This document shows positions 43,783 to 52,528 of a stretch of 64,000 nt of DNA, in pieces. The notes beneath the pieces were generated by a model. The model was given only the letters and a program-made list of their open reading frames with translations, ran no database searches and had not been told where the DNA came from. A program made the position numbers and the translations under genes. Position 1 is the first letter of the stretch. Each line of letters begins with the position of its first letter. The DNA lies in contig CAZRGZ010000003.1 in the NCBI GenBank assembly GCA_964599775.1, positions 1-64,000 on the forward strand, in the 5' to 3' direction. The stretch is from CAZRGZ01 sp964599775 (GTDB lineage: Bacteria > Patescibacteriota > Saccharimonadia > Saccharimonadales > Saccharimonadaceae).

Positions 43783-43802
43783 ATCCGACCTTCCGGCCGG
43801 AT
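43783..43802 (-). terminator. Terminator-like hairpin in the nusA leader
   Basis: On the minus strand ATCCGGCC-GGAA-GGTCGGAT (8 bp with one G-U) is followed by TTCTTC, 29 nt before the nusA ATG. It could be an attenuator or the end of an upstream transcript. Confidence 0.5.
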
Positions 43803-43849
43803 CTGTATGTTTTCATTATACTTGAATATGATTTAAAAACAAGAGACTT

Positions 43850-43877
43850 GCCCCACGGCCGTTAACGGCCGTGGGGC
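43850..43877 (-). terminator. GC-rich hairpin after the 59-aa gene
   Basis: Perfect 12-bp arms GCCCCACGGCCG (43850-43861) and CGGCCGTGGGGC (43866-43877) with loop TTAA, 5 nt past the stop codon. A T-rich stretch (TTGTTTTTAAA) follows after ~10 nt. Confidence 0.65.
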
Positions 43878-43882
43878 CACGC

Positions 43883-44062
43883 TCAGGCCCGTCCGCGCTT
43901 TCTCAGGCCTCGCAGGAATGTCTTACTCGAACGGACGGAGAGTCCATCGAGGAATTCCTGCTTCTTGTCAGGCGGGAGTCGGTCGTACTCATCCACCACC
44001 TTTCCAGCTTCTTCATCGATCAGCCGTTGGGTGAGTTCGTGATCACTCTCATCTGCAGACAA
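43883..44062 (-). CDS. GC-rich 59-aa small protein of unknown function
   Basis: A TTG at 44062, seven bases after AAGGAG, opens a 59-codon frame ending TGA. The protein is highly charged: an acidic first half (SADESDHELTQRLIDEEAGK), then RLPPDKKQEFLDGL and a basic end (RSSKTFLRGLRKRGRA). No family recognised. It has a perfect-consensus promoter and its own hairpin terminator, a single-gene unit like those at 23141, 31384 and 52529, and its codons are equally GC-rich. It was found by reading the strand, since it is short and TTG-started. Confidence 0.75.
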   Translation of the reverse strand: MSADESDHELTQRLIDEEAGKVVDEYDRLPPDKKQEFLDGLSVRSSKTFLRGLRKRGRA

Positions 44063-44088
44063 TTCGACTCCTTTCGAGTGTAAAGTAT

Positions 44089-44117
44089 ATTATACACCAT
44101 AAAATAAATATTGTCAA
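44089..44117 (-). promoter_or_regulatory. Perfect-consensus promoter of the 59-aa gene
   Basis: Minus strand: TTGACA (44112-44117), 17-nt spacer, TATAAT (44089-44094); both hexamers and the spacing match the housekeeping sigma consensus exactly. The divergent pepN -10 lies 27 bp away. Confidence 0.85.
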
Positions 44118-44155
44118 TATAAACATTTCTGGTATACAAATGTTATACTTCTATC

Positions 44156-46699
44156 ATGCAAATTGTTACTCGATTACTTGAAAACTTTACTCCCACACAC
44201 TACAACTTAACTCTCGATCTTGAAAGAACAGCGCGAACCTTCAGCGGCATTGTTGAGTTGACTGGGTCCCTTGCGCACCCCAGCAATAGCATTGTCATGC
44301 ACGCAAAAGATTTAAAAATTACCTCAGCAACTATTGATAACACGGCCGCAACGGCCAGTTACGGCGAAAATGATGAGCTTTATGTAGTCGCGGGTGGTGA
44401 ACTTGCCAGCGGTGAACACACTATTGTACTGAAGTTTGAAGGTGAAATCACTGACGGCATGCATGGTCTTTACCCTTGCTACTACGAGCACGAGGGCGAA
44501 AAGAAAGAGATACTCGCCACACAATTTGAAAGTCACCATGCACGTGAAGTTTTCCCGTGTATAGATGAGCCAGCTGCTAAAGCAACCTTCGATGTGACTT
44601 TGCTCACTGAAAAAGACCAAGTAGTGCTTGGTAATATGCCCAGCATCGAACAAACTGAGTCAGACGGCAAGCTCAAAACTACCTTCGATACCACGCCACG
44701 CATGAGCACTTATCTACTGGCATTCGTGGTCGGCGACCTGCAAAAAGCCACAGCCATGAGCAAAACTGGTGTCGAAGTGAACATCTGGGCTACCAAAGCC
44801 CAGCCCGCCACCAGTTTAGCGTTTGCACTTGGCGTTGCTACCCAAGCTATCGATTTTTTCAGTGACTATTTTGGCACGCCCTACCCACTGCCAAAGGCCG
44901 ACCATGTGGCGTTGCCCGACTTTTCTGCTGGCGCAATGGAAAATTGGGGACTTATTACCTTCCGTGAAATCTGCCTATTAGTCGATCCCGACAAAACCAC
45001 TACTGCCGTCAAGCAGTATGCTGCTATTGTGATCTGCCACGAATTAAGCCACCAGTGGTTCGGCAATTTAGTGACCATGAAATGGTGGGATGATTTGTGG
45101 CTGAACGAAAGCTTTGCTTCACTTATGGAGTATATTGCCGTGGATTACCTATTCCCGGAATGGAAAATATGGCTGACCTTTACCACCAGCGAAGCTTTGC
45201 CGGCACTACGCCGCGATAGCCTACCTGGTGTACAAGCAGTAAAAACCGATGTACACCACCCCGATGAAATTTCTACCTTATTTGACCCCGCTATTGTGTA
45301 CGCTAAGGGCGCGCGGACACTTCGAATGCTCCGTAGCTACATTGGCGATGAAGCATTCCAGCAAGGTTTACGGGCTTATTTTAAAGCACACGCCTACCAA
45401 AACACCGCTGGGAGAGACCTCTGGAAAGCCCTCGGCGATGCCTCGCATAAAAATATCCCGGCATTCATGGCTAGTTGGATTGAAAAGTCCGGTTTCCCTA
45501 TTGTCAATGCCACCGCCAAAGGCAGCTCTCTCCAGCTAACGCAACACCAGTTCCTTATTGGCGCCGAACCAACCGAAGATAAGCTCTGGCCAATTCCCTT
45601 GCACGCTAACCAAGCTAGCTTACCGGAGTTGCTCGACACGAAAGAACTAACTGTTGAGTTTAATCCAAACGAATACCTTAAGCTTAACCAAGAAGACACC
45701 GCCCACTATGTTACCAAATACGATGAAAGCTTACGGCTAAAATTAGTAGAAGCGATAGTAAACAATCAGCTCGCCCCTGTTGACCGGCTACAAATCCTGC
45801 ACGAAGCAACCCTCTTGCCACGGGCTGGCGAAGCGACCAGCTCTGCGCTTATTCCGTTGCTTGAAGCCTACAAAAACGAAGACACCGAACCAGTGTGGGA
45901 TGTTATTGCACTTGCTATTAATGATTTAAAGCGTTTTGTCGAACAAGATGAAACCGCTGAAAAGCATCTGCGGGCTTTAAGTGGGAAAATTGCCGCTAAT
46001 ATGTTCGAAAAATTAGGCTGGGATGCAAGAGAAAACGAGCCTGCCACCGATAAACTACTCCGCTCTACTGTGGTGTCGATGGAAATTTATTCACAGCAAC
46101 AAAATATTTTAGATGAAGCCCTGCGCCGCTTTGCCCAGGACCGCCAAGATATTAGCCGCATTAATAGCGATCTTCGGGCGCTCATACTAAGCGTCGCTGT
46201 CCGCTTTGCTGAAGATAAAAATAAAGTAGTCGACGAATTAATTGAACTTTATAAAACTACCGCTTCCGGCGATATCCAAATTGATATTTGCAGCGCACTT
46301 ACCGATACTAAAGATGAAAAAGTATACACTCGCCTGCTCGAACTCATGAAAGATACCAAAACAATCCGCCCGCAAGATACCAGCCGCTGGTTTGCCTACC
46401 TTCTGCGTAACAAACACAGCCGTAGTGCTGCTTGGCAATGGGTGCAAGACAACTGGCAGTGGATCAAGCAAACTTTCGGCGGCGACAAATCATACGATAA
46501 TTTCCCACGCTACGCCGGTAGCGTCCTTGCCACACGCGAACAGCTCGAAGAGTATCGAACCTTCTTTACTCCGCTTAAAGACGAGCCCGCCCTCGCCCGT
46601 GCTATCGAAATCGGTCTCGCCGACATAGAAGGCCGCGTGGCCTGGTTGGAACGCGACGGTGATGCCGTACGTACTACGCTAAAAGCTATAGAGCTTTAA
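44156..46699 (+). CDS. M1-family aminopeptidase (PepN-like)
   Basis: 847 residues. The M1 signatures are intact: GAMENWGLITFRE near residues 258-270 and HELSHQWFGNLVTMKWWDDLWLNESFA (HExxH-x18-E), giving two His and a Glu as zinc ligands. The C-terminal ERAP1-like helical domain (residues ~520-840) is complete. There is no signal peptide, so it is probably cytoplasmic and recycles peptides made by ClpCP. The -10 TATACT (44144-44149) is 6 nt before the ATG with no Shine-Dalgarno, suggesting a leaderless mRNA. Confidence 0.95.
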   Translation: MQIVTRLLENFTPTHYNLTLDLERTARTFSGIVELTGSLAHPSNSIVMHAKDLKITSATIDNTAATASYGENDELYVVAGGELASGEHTIVLKFEGEITDGMHGLYPCYYEHEGEKKEILATQFESHHAREVFPCIDEPAAKATFDVTLLTEKDQVVLGNMPSIEQTESDGKLKTTFDTTPRMSTYLLAFVVGDLQKATAMSKTGVEVNIWATKAQPATSLAFALGVATQAIDFFSDYFGTPYPLPKADHVALPDFSAGAMENWGLITFREICLLVDPDKTTTAVKQYAAIVICHELSHQWFGNLVTMKWWDDLWLNESFASLMEYIAVDYLFPEWKIWLTFTTSEALPALRRDSLPGVQAVKTDVHHPDEISTLFDPAIVYAKGARTLRMLRSYIGDEAFQQGLRAYFKAHAYQNTAGRDLWKALGDASHKNIPAFMASWIEKSGFPIVNATAKGSSLQLTQHQFLIGAEPTEDKLWPIPLHANQASLPELLDTKELTVEFNPNEYLKLNQEDTAHYVTKYDESLRLKLVEAIVNNQLAPVDRLQILHEATLLPRAGEATSSALIPLLEAYKNEDTEPVWDVIALAINDLKRFVEQDETAEKHLRALSGKIAANMFEKLGWDARENEPATDKLLRSTVVSMEIYSQQQNILDEALRRFAQDRQDISRINSDLRALILSVAVRFAEDKNKVVDELIELYKTTASGDIQIDICSALTDTKDEKVYTRLLELMKDTKTIRPQDTSRWFAYLLRNKHSRSAAWQWVQDNWQWIKQTFGGDKSYDNFPRYAGSVLATREQLEEYRTFFTPLKDEPALARAIEIGLADIEGRVAWLERDGDAVRTTLKAIEL

Positions 46700-46708
46700 C
46701 GAGACGAC

Positions 46709-47623
46709 CTAAGTAACACTCGGCAGCCAATGCACCACCTGCATCGGCGAGTTTTCCAGTGCCATAACAGATAGCTGACAGTCAGTATTTGCTGCATTAT
46801 TGTGATGACACCAGATTTCTGCAGCTTTTCGCATCTGGCGGAGTTTACTCGGCGTAATTGCGGCCAAGCCGCCACCAGCGCTCACGCCACGGCGATATTT
46901 CACTTCAACAAAATGCAGCACACCGTCTTTTTCAGCGATGATATCTATTTCGCAGTAGCGCGAACGCCAATTTTGCGCCACAATGTAAAAGCCCTCGGCC
47001 TCTAAAAACCTGGCCGCCACGACTTCAGCCTGACGCCCGCTGGTTTGACTGACCTTATCGACCGCCTCGGCAACTGCTTGCACTTCAAGTGGCGCATAGC
47101 TCATTCTATGGATTGGTGTTGGGCCCAGCACGGCTAAGGCCTTGCGATGAGCCAACGTGCCGTAACCAACATGCGAACCAAATCCATATTTTTTAAATAC
47201 GAGGGCCATCTTTTTCATATAGCGATCGCGCGCTACTTTAGCAACAATTGAAGCTGCCGATACACTTGGCACAAGTAGATCAGCTTTTTTTAATGTAGTC
47301 GCGCGTTTATCGTTCAAGAATTTAAAAGTGCCGTCAATTATAATTTCGGTATAAGGCTGCTCAATTTGCGCCACCGCCTGGCGTGACGCTGCTTTTAGTG
47401 CCCAGCTCAAACCGTACCTGTCGATCAACTTGGGCGACACCCAGCCCAGCCCGATCGCCTGAGCATGGCGCCGAATTTCAAGTGCGAGCTCTTCGCGGCG
47501 CGCTAAAGTCAGCTTTTTACTATCGGTCAGCCCTTCAATTTCTTTGCCACCAAGCATAACCGCGCCCACCACCAAAGGCCCGGCCCAACACCCACGCCCA
47601 ACTTCGTCAATCCCAACAATCAT
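46709..47623 (-). CDS. rnhB: Ribonuclease HII fused to a YraN-like nuclease domain
   Basis: 304 residues. Residues ~1-185 are RNase HII: IVGIDEVGRGCWAGPLVVGAV (first catalytic Asp-Glu), DSKKL, IIIDG (Asp) and a KVARDRYM segment. Residues ~193-304 are a YraN/UPF0102 domain: GRQAEVVAARFLEAEGFYIVAQNWRSRYCEIDIIAEKDGVLHFVEVKYR, with a restriction-enzyme-like E-x-D-x-ExK core. rnhB and yraN are neighbours in many bacteria; here they are one frame. RNase HII removes ribonucleotides from DNA. A TATTAT box is 7 nt before the ATG. Confidence 0.93.
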   Translation of the reverse strand: MIVGIDEVGRGCWAGPLVVGAVMLGGKEIEGLTDSKKLTLARREELALEIRRHAQAIGLGWVSPKLIDRYGLSWALKAASRQAVAQIEQPYTEIIIDGTFKFLNDKRATTLKKADLLVPSVSAASIVAKVARDRYMKKMALVFKKYGFGSHVGYGTLAHRKALAVLGPTPIHRMSYAPLEVQAVAEAVDKVSQTSGRQAEVVAARFLEAEGFYIVAQNWRSRYCEIDIIAEKDGVLHFVEVKYRRGVSAGGGLAAITPSKLRQMRKAAEIWCHHNNAANTDCQLSVMALENSPMQVVHWLPSVT

Positions 47624-47642
47624 TGTTTTTATAATAGCATAC

Positions 47643-50600
47643 CTATTTTAGGACAACGCATTCATCCCCTACCAATTCCGCTAACTGAGTGATTAGTACT
47701 TCTGATGGTTCGGTACGAAATGGCAGCCGGATAGCAGACTTTTTATCTTCGCCCAGCACTAGAATTATTTCATTCATGCCGGGGTAATTGTTGAGGGTTT
47801 GCTTCATTTTGAGCAACATTTCATGATTGTCCGGATCTTTCACATGTACAAATAGTTTCTGTACTGTTGGCTCCACCGGCTTATAAGTCACATTCGATGC
47901 GGCCGGTTTTGGTTGCGATGACGGTGCTTCTTTTTTGGCAAAATTTCGCTTGACCCCAATTGGACCCGAACGGGGTTTCGGCGCCTGCATTTTTGCACCA
48001 GTGGACTCATAGCTCTCAAGCTCGCGATCTGTCACAATAAACAGTTCATCAGCAATTAATTTAGCCTCACTGCCCAAATTACCATCACGATCCTTAGCGC
48101 TGACTTTGCCAGAAACGCGGATTACAACATCTTGTGCTAATTGCGGTCCAACTTGTTCAAATAAATTCGGAAAGACAATTACTTCGCCTTCGCCAAACTT
48201 ATCTTCAATCCCTACAAAGGCCATTTTGCTGCCATTTTTGGTCACGATAGTCCTTAGGGTCGTGACCACACCGCCCATCGTCACTTGTTTGCCATCGTAT
48301 TCTGGCGTTAGGTGCGTCAATGGATTGGTTTGTTCTTCAAAGTATTTGTCGTACTTGTCGAGCGGGTGAGCACTTAAATATAGCCCTAAAAGGTCCCGTT
48401 CCCACAGTAATGTTTCCTTTTCCGAAGCCCTGACAGGTGCCGGCTGAATGCTCATACTCGGCATAGCGACGACGTCATTTAAGCCACCAAACAAATCAAC
48501 TTGACCGCTGAGCGCTTCTTTCTGCAGCTTATTAGCAAAGGCTAAGATTGTTTCTAAATTATGCAGAAGATCCGAACGATCACCAAGCTTGTCAAAAGCA
48601 CCAGCTTTTATGAGCGATTCCCAGGCTTTTTTATTGACCTTGCTCGTGCTCACTCGCTTGGCAAAATCTTCCACACTTTCAAATGGTCCATCTTTGCGCG
48701 CACGCAAGATTTCTTCCACCGCACCAGTACCGACACCTTTCACCGCAGCCATACCAAAGCGAATTTCATTCTTGCCCGGCACGACACCAAATTCTACGTA
48801 GCTTTCATTGACATCTGGTGGCAAAACCTTAAGTCCCATATGCTTACATTCGTTAATTTCGATAGCTAATCGGTCAATATCGTCGTTATCACTCGTCATG
48901 AGGGCCGCCATAAAGGCATCCGGATAGTGCGCCTTCAAGTAGGCTGTCCAGTAGGCGATCAAGGCATAACACGCCGCATGCGACTTATTGAAACAGTAGT
49001 TGGCGAACTCTTCTAGCTGGTCCCAAAACTGCTCAGCCATTTCTCTTGTGGCACCGCCGACCTTTACAGCACCTTCTATAAATTCCGGCTTGATTTTCAT
49101 CATCAAATCCATTTTCTTTTTACCGACTGCTTTTCGCAGTGTGTCAGCTTGGCCACCCGTAAAGCCGCACCATTCTTTAGAAATCTGCATGAACTGTTCT
49201 TGGTAGACCAAAATTCCATAAGTATTTTCAAGTGATGCTTTCATGCCCGGGTGTAAATAGGTGATTTCTTCCTGACCATGCTTACGGCGAATAAAGCTAT
49301 CAATGAACTGCATTGGCCCCGGCCGATACAATGCCACCATAGCGATAATATCTTCAAACTTGGTAGGTTTAAGCTCACGCAAATAGCGCTTCATGCCAGC
49401 AGATTCAAGCTGGAAAACACCGGTAGTATCGCCACGCTGGAAAAGCTCATAAGTCTTTTCGTCATCTAGTTGCAGCTGCGTGAGGTCAATTTTGTCGCCA
49501 TAGACTTTTTCAATAATCCGCATGGCATTATTAATAATCGTCAAGTTTGAAAGCCCTAAGAAGTCCATCTTCAAAAGGCCGAGTTCTTCAACTTCTCCCA
49601 TCGGGAATTGCGTCGAAACCACGCCTTTTTGGGCCATTTCAAGTGGTAAATATTTCACCAAACTATCTGGCGCAATCACCACGCCACAGGCATGCACGCC
49701 ATGCGAACGAATGGTACCTTCTAGGCGAATAGCCAAGTCAATCACCTCTTTAGCACGCTGGTTAGTTTCGTATTCACGCTTTAAGTCTTGGTCATCAATA
49801 ATACTCTTTTTAAGGGGAATGTGACGACCCTGCAGCGGCGCGGGAATCATTTTTGCCAAACGATCGGCTTCACCATAGGGCACCTGCAGTACTCGCGCGA
49901 CATCCCTTACTGCTGCTCGAGCAGCCATTTTACCAAAAGTGACAATATTCGACACACGGTCTTCGCCATATTTTTCAGCACAATATTGAATCACCTCATC
50001 GCGACGGGTATCCTGAATATCGACATCAATATCAGGCATGGAAATACGGTCTGGATTAAGGAAGCGCTCGAACAGCAAATCATACTTTAAGGGATCGAGG
50101 TCAGTAATCTGCAAACCATAAGCAATAATGGACCCGGCTGCTGACCCGCGCCCAGGGCCAAAAATTATACCCCGGTTCTTCCCCCACACAATGAAATCTT
50201 GCACAATCAAAAAATACCCGTTAAAGCCCATGCTATCAATCACGCCCAATTCATAATCGGCACGAGTAATCACCTCTTCCGGTAATATCGGCTTAATATC
50301 TTCCACACTTAAGTCCGCTACTTCATCTAACGTTTTGCCGCCATAACGCCAGGCTAAGCCACGGTACACCAGCTTATCTAGGTAGGTCTTTTCCGTTTCA
50401 CCCTCGGGCACATCGAAAGTTGGGATGAGAATACCCCCCAACTCAATCTCAACATTACACCTATCGGCAATGGCTTTGCTATTTGTCAGCAAATGCGGAT
50501 GGCTTTTGCCCCAGCGCTCAATCAATTCGTTTGGATCTGTCACGTGCAAATGAAAATCCTTCAGGCTCATGCGCTTTTCATCAGTTAAGTACGCACCGGT

Positions 50601-51308
50601 ACCAACGCAAAGCAACACTTCGTGAGCATCAGTATCCTCTGGATTTAAATAATGTGCGTCGCATGTCACAACGGCAGGTATACCAAGCTCTTCAGAGAGC
50701 TTTAGTAAACCTTCATTAATTTTCTCTTGCTCATCCCACTTTTTTGGTGCTTCAGGGTGGCCATGGTCTTGTATCTCGAGATAATATCGGTCACCAAATA
50801 CGGACTTATACCACATTGCTGTCTCTTTAGCGCCTTCATAATCATCGGCGCGTATTTTCTCGCCAAGTTCACCACCAGCGCAAGCCGAGAGAGCAATAAT
50901 GCCTTCATTGTGCAGCTCGAGCAACTCTTTGTCGATGCGCGCTTTGTAGTACATGCCCTCCAAGTTGGCCTTTGTCGAAAGTTGCATCAAGTTCTGGTAA
51001 CCTTCGTTGTTCATGGCGAGCAGAATTAAATGAAAGCGAGCTTTGTCTTTTTGCGGATCACGGTCGTGCCTGGTGCGAGCAGCTACATAAGTTTCAAGAC
51101 CAATAATTGGCTTTATGTCTTGCTTTTTGCACTCTTTGTAAAAGTCTATCGCGCCTGCGAGCGTGCCATGGTCAGTCATGGCAACTGCTTCCATGCCCAT
51201 TTTTTTGACATGACTCACCAACTCGTCAACCTTTGTGAGGCCATCGAGCAGGCTATGATAAGTATGATTATGCAAATGCACATAATCCGATGGCTTTAAC
51301 GTAGCCAC
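47643..51308 (-). CDS. dnaE: DNA polymerase III alpha subunit
   Basis: 1221 residues. The PHP domain (HLHNHTYHSLLDG; VAMTDHGTLAG) is at the N-terminus. The PolC-type palm has the catalytic PDIDVDIQDTRRDEV, with GPGRGSAAGSIIAYGL before it. The tau-binding/OB region (VTMGGVVTTLRTIVTKNGSKMAFVGIEDKFGEGEVIVFP) is near residue 1000. No exonuclease domain is inserted, so this is DnaE rather than PolC. Start GTG at 51308 after GGAGGGAAAT. It is followed by rnhB 19 nt downstream. Confidence 0.97.
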   Translation of the reverse strand: MATLKPSDYVHLHNHTYHSLLDGLTKVDELVSHVKKMGMEAVAMTDHGTLAGAIDFYKECKKQDIKPIIGLETYVAARTRHDRDPQKDKARFHLILLAMNNEGYQNLMQLSTKANLEGMYYKARIDKELLELHNEGIIALSACAGGELGEKIRADDYEGAKETAMWYKSVFGDRYYLEIQDHGHPEAPKKWDEQEKINEGLLKLSEELGIPAVVTCDAHYLNPEDTDAHEVLLCVGTGAYLTDEKRMSLKDFHLHVTDPNELIERWGKSHPHLLTNSKAIADRCNVEIELGGILIPTFDVPEGETEKTYLDKLVYRGLAWRYGGKTLDEVADLSVEDIKPILPEEVITRADYELGVIDSMGFNGYFLIVQDFIVWGKNRGIIFGPGRGSAAGSIIAYGLQITDLDPLKYDLLFERFLNPDRISMPDIDVDIQDTRRDEVIQYCAEKYGEDRVSNIVTFGKMAARAAVRDVARVLQVPYGEADRLAKMIPAPLQGRHIPLKKSIIDDQDLKREYETNQRAKEVIDLAIRLEGTIRSHGVHACGVVIAPDSLVKYLPLEMAQKGVVSTQFPMGEVEELGLLKMDFLGLSNLTIINNAMRIIEKVYGDKIDLTQLQLDDEKTYELFQRGDTTGVFQLESAGMKRYLRELKPTKFEDIIAMVALYRPGPMQFIDSFIRRKHGQEEITYLHPGMKASLENTYGILVYQEQFMQISKEWCGFTGGQADTLRKAVGKKKMDLMMKIKPEFIEGAVKVGGATREMAEQFWDQLEEFANYCFNKSHAACYALIAYWTAYLKAHYPDAFMAALMTSDNDDIDRLAIEINECKHMGLKVLPPDVNESYVEFGVVPGKNEIRFGMAAVKGVGTGAVEEILRARKDGPFESVEDFAKRVSTSKVNKKAWESLIKAGAFDKLGDRSDLLHNLETILAFANKLQKEALSGQVDLFGGLNDVVAMPSMSIQPAPVRASEKETLLWERDLLGLYLSAHPLDKYDKYFEEQTNPLTHLTPEYDGKQVTMGGVVTTLRTIVTKNGSKMAFVGIEDKFGEGEVIVFPNLFEQVGPQLAQDVVIRVSGKVSAKDRDGNLGSEAKLIADELFIVTDRELESYESTGAKMQAPKPRSGPIGVKRNFAKKEAPSSQPKPAASNVTYKPVEPTVQKLFVHVKDPDNHEMLLKMKQTLNNYPGMNEIILVLGEDKKSAIRLPFRTEPSEVLITQLAELVGDECVVLK

Positions 51309-51366
51309 ATTTCCCTCCCAAAAAACACACTTTTCTCCCTAAATTATAGCAAAATATGCGATATTC

Positions 51367-51669
51367 TTAAACGCCACGCCGCTGCTGCAGTGTATCAAGA
51401 ATTTCCCCAATAAAATCACTTAGTGGCGGAACAAGATTACCAAATTGCGTCAATAACCAAATGGTAATCACCAGCAGCACAGTACCACCAAGTACGCTCC
51501 CTAAGCCGAATGAAATCCCCCGAAAAAAGTTCACCAAATACACTTGCTTACGGTTGACGTAAATGTCGTAGAACAGTTCCTCGAGCAGTTCACGCTGCGC
51601 ACCTTTAACGTTATCATCCTTAATTTTCTGAACAATACCACCAGGTTTCTTTGCTTTTTTGTCTCCCAT
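51367..51669 (-). CDS. Small membrane protein, DUF5665-like
   Basis: About 100 residues from the ATG at 51669 (GGGGGAA upstream). A basic start (MGDKKAKKPGGIVQKIK) is followed by an amphipathic region LLEELFYDIYVNRKQVYLVNFFRGISFGLGSVLGG and one membrane segment LGSVLGGTVLLVITIWLLTQFG. The pattern resembles DUF5665 proteins. It is downstream of the YtxH-like gene, with a hairpin between them. Function unknown. Confidence 0.75.
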   Translation of the reverse strand: MGDKKAKKPGGIVQKIKDDNVKGAQRELLEELFYDIYVNRKQVYLVNFFRGISFGLGSVLGGTVLLVITIWLLTQFGNLVPPLSDFIGEILDTLQQRRGV

Positions 51670-51684
51670 AATTTCCCCCAAAAT

Positions 51685-51717
51685 AAATACTACATAGAAA
51701 TCAGCTATGTAGTATTT
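51685..51717. terminator. Hairpin between two small membrane-protein genes
   Basis: Perfect 13-bp arms AAATACTACATAG (51685-51697) and CTATGTAGTATTT (51705-51717), 7-nt loop. It follows the YtxH-like stop by 10 nt on the minus strand; U-rich tail is weak, so it may be a processing or partial termination signal. Confidence 0.6.
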
Positions 51718-51727
51718 CTCATGTCGC

Positions 51728-52006
51728 TTATTTTACCTTTTTGTTGAAGCCTTTACGCGCCCCTTCAACGGCGTTTTCGGCTCGAGTACGAAATTCTTCA
51801 GCACGCTCTTTGGCTTCGCCTTTTTTCTCCTCAGCACGCTGGCGCATTTCTTCTTTTTTAACGTTGGCCTTTTCTTTTACATCAGCGGCTTTGTTTTTTA
51901 TGTCTTCGCGAGTTTCTTTGCCACTTTTGGGCGCAGTCAGAAACCCAGCCACCAAACCTGCAACAGCACCTACAACTGTACCTAGTACAAATTTACCTTT
52001 ACTCAT
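51728..52006 (-). CDS. YtxH-type small membrane/stress protein
   Basis: 92 residues. The N-terminal GKFVLGTVVGAVAGLVAGFLTAPKSGKETRED is the YtxH signature: a glycine-rich membrane helix followed by LxAPKSGxE. The rest is a Lys/Glu/Arg-rich helix. It overlaps the upstream gene by 8 nt. YtxH-like proteins are often general-stress proteins of unknown mechanism. Confidence 0.85.
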   Translation of the reverse strand: MSKGKFVLGTVVGAVAGLVAGFLTAPKSGKETREDIKNKAADVKEKANVKKEEMRQRAEEKKGEAKERAEEFRTRAENAVEGARKGFNKKVK

Positions 52007-52253
52007 CTTTTGCTCCTTTCTTTTGCTTTAATAATTTCATTACCATTTTCACAATAACCATAGGTGAGGCCATTTTGCTAGCACTCGCCACTGCATCCTC
52101 AATATGTTCAGCGGTTGATTGTGCTGCCCGCGTAAAAGCTTGGATCTGCCGGGTAACACGTATTAGCATTACCAGCAAAATTATTGCAAGCAACAAAAAC
52201 AACGCCAAAAATACCGATAAAATGATAACGAGAATTTCGGCTGCTTCGCTCAT
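51999..52253 (-). CDS. DUF948-like small membrane protein
   Basis: 84 residues. One strong membrane helix (about residues 8-32, ILVIILSVFLALFLLLAIILLVMLI) is followed by an amphipathic helix with RVTRQIQAFTRAAQSTAEHIEDAVASASK, similar in plan to DUF948 proteins, which commonly precede YtxH genes. Family assignment is by pattern and neighbourhood. Probably co-transcribed with the two genes downstream. Confidence 0.7.
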   Translation of the reverse strand: MSEAAEILVIILSVFLALFLLLAIILLVMLIRVTRQIQAFTRAAQSTAEHIEDAVASASKMASPMVIVKMVMKLLKQKKGAKDE

Positions 52254-52359
52254 AAGATTCCTTTTTAATTTATGTTTTACGTATCAAGGCATAGTGCCTT
52301 ACTATTATTATATTACCACGATGCTAATTATATTACACATTAACACATATTTTAACTTG

Positions 52360-52426
52360 AATCCCAAAACCCACCACCGGGGGTGGTAACTAGAGGTAGA
52401 CCAGCTGACAGAACTGCGGTGGTTGC
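52360..52426. repeat. Palindromic element, copy 2 (shortened)
   Basis: The first 27 bp match 25086-25112 with one mismatch, and the right part (GACC..CTGACAG) resembles 25171-25184. The AT-rich central hairpin of copy 1 is missing. It lies upstream of the GC-rich gene at 52529. Confidence 0.6.
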
Positions 52427-52452
52427 GAATGCCCGGGTTAATAATTTTATTC

Positions 52453-52481
52453 TTGACTTACTTTATTATATATGTTATAAT
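52453..52481 (+). promoter_or_regulatory. Promoter of the GC-rich 78-aa gene
   Basis: TTGACT (52453-52458), 17-nt spacer, TATAAT (52476-52481). The leader is ~40 nt and contains AGGAG before the ATG. Confidence 0.75.
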
Positions 52482-52528
52482 TAATTAATCACCTGGTACA
52501 GGATCGGGTGAAGAGTAGGAGAAACAAG

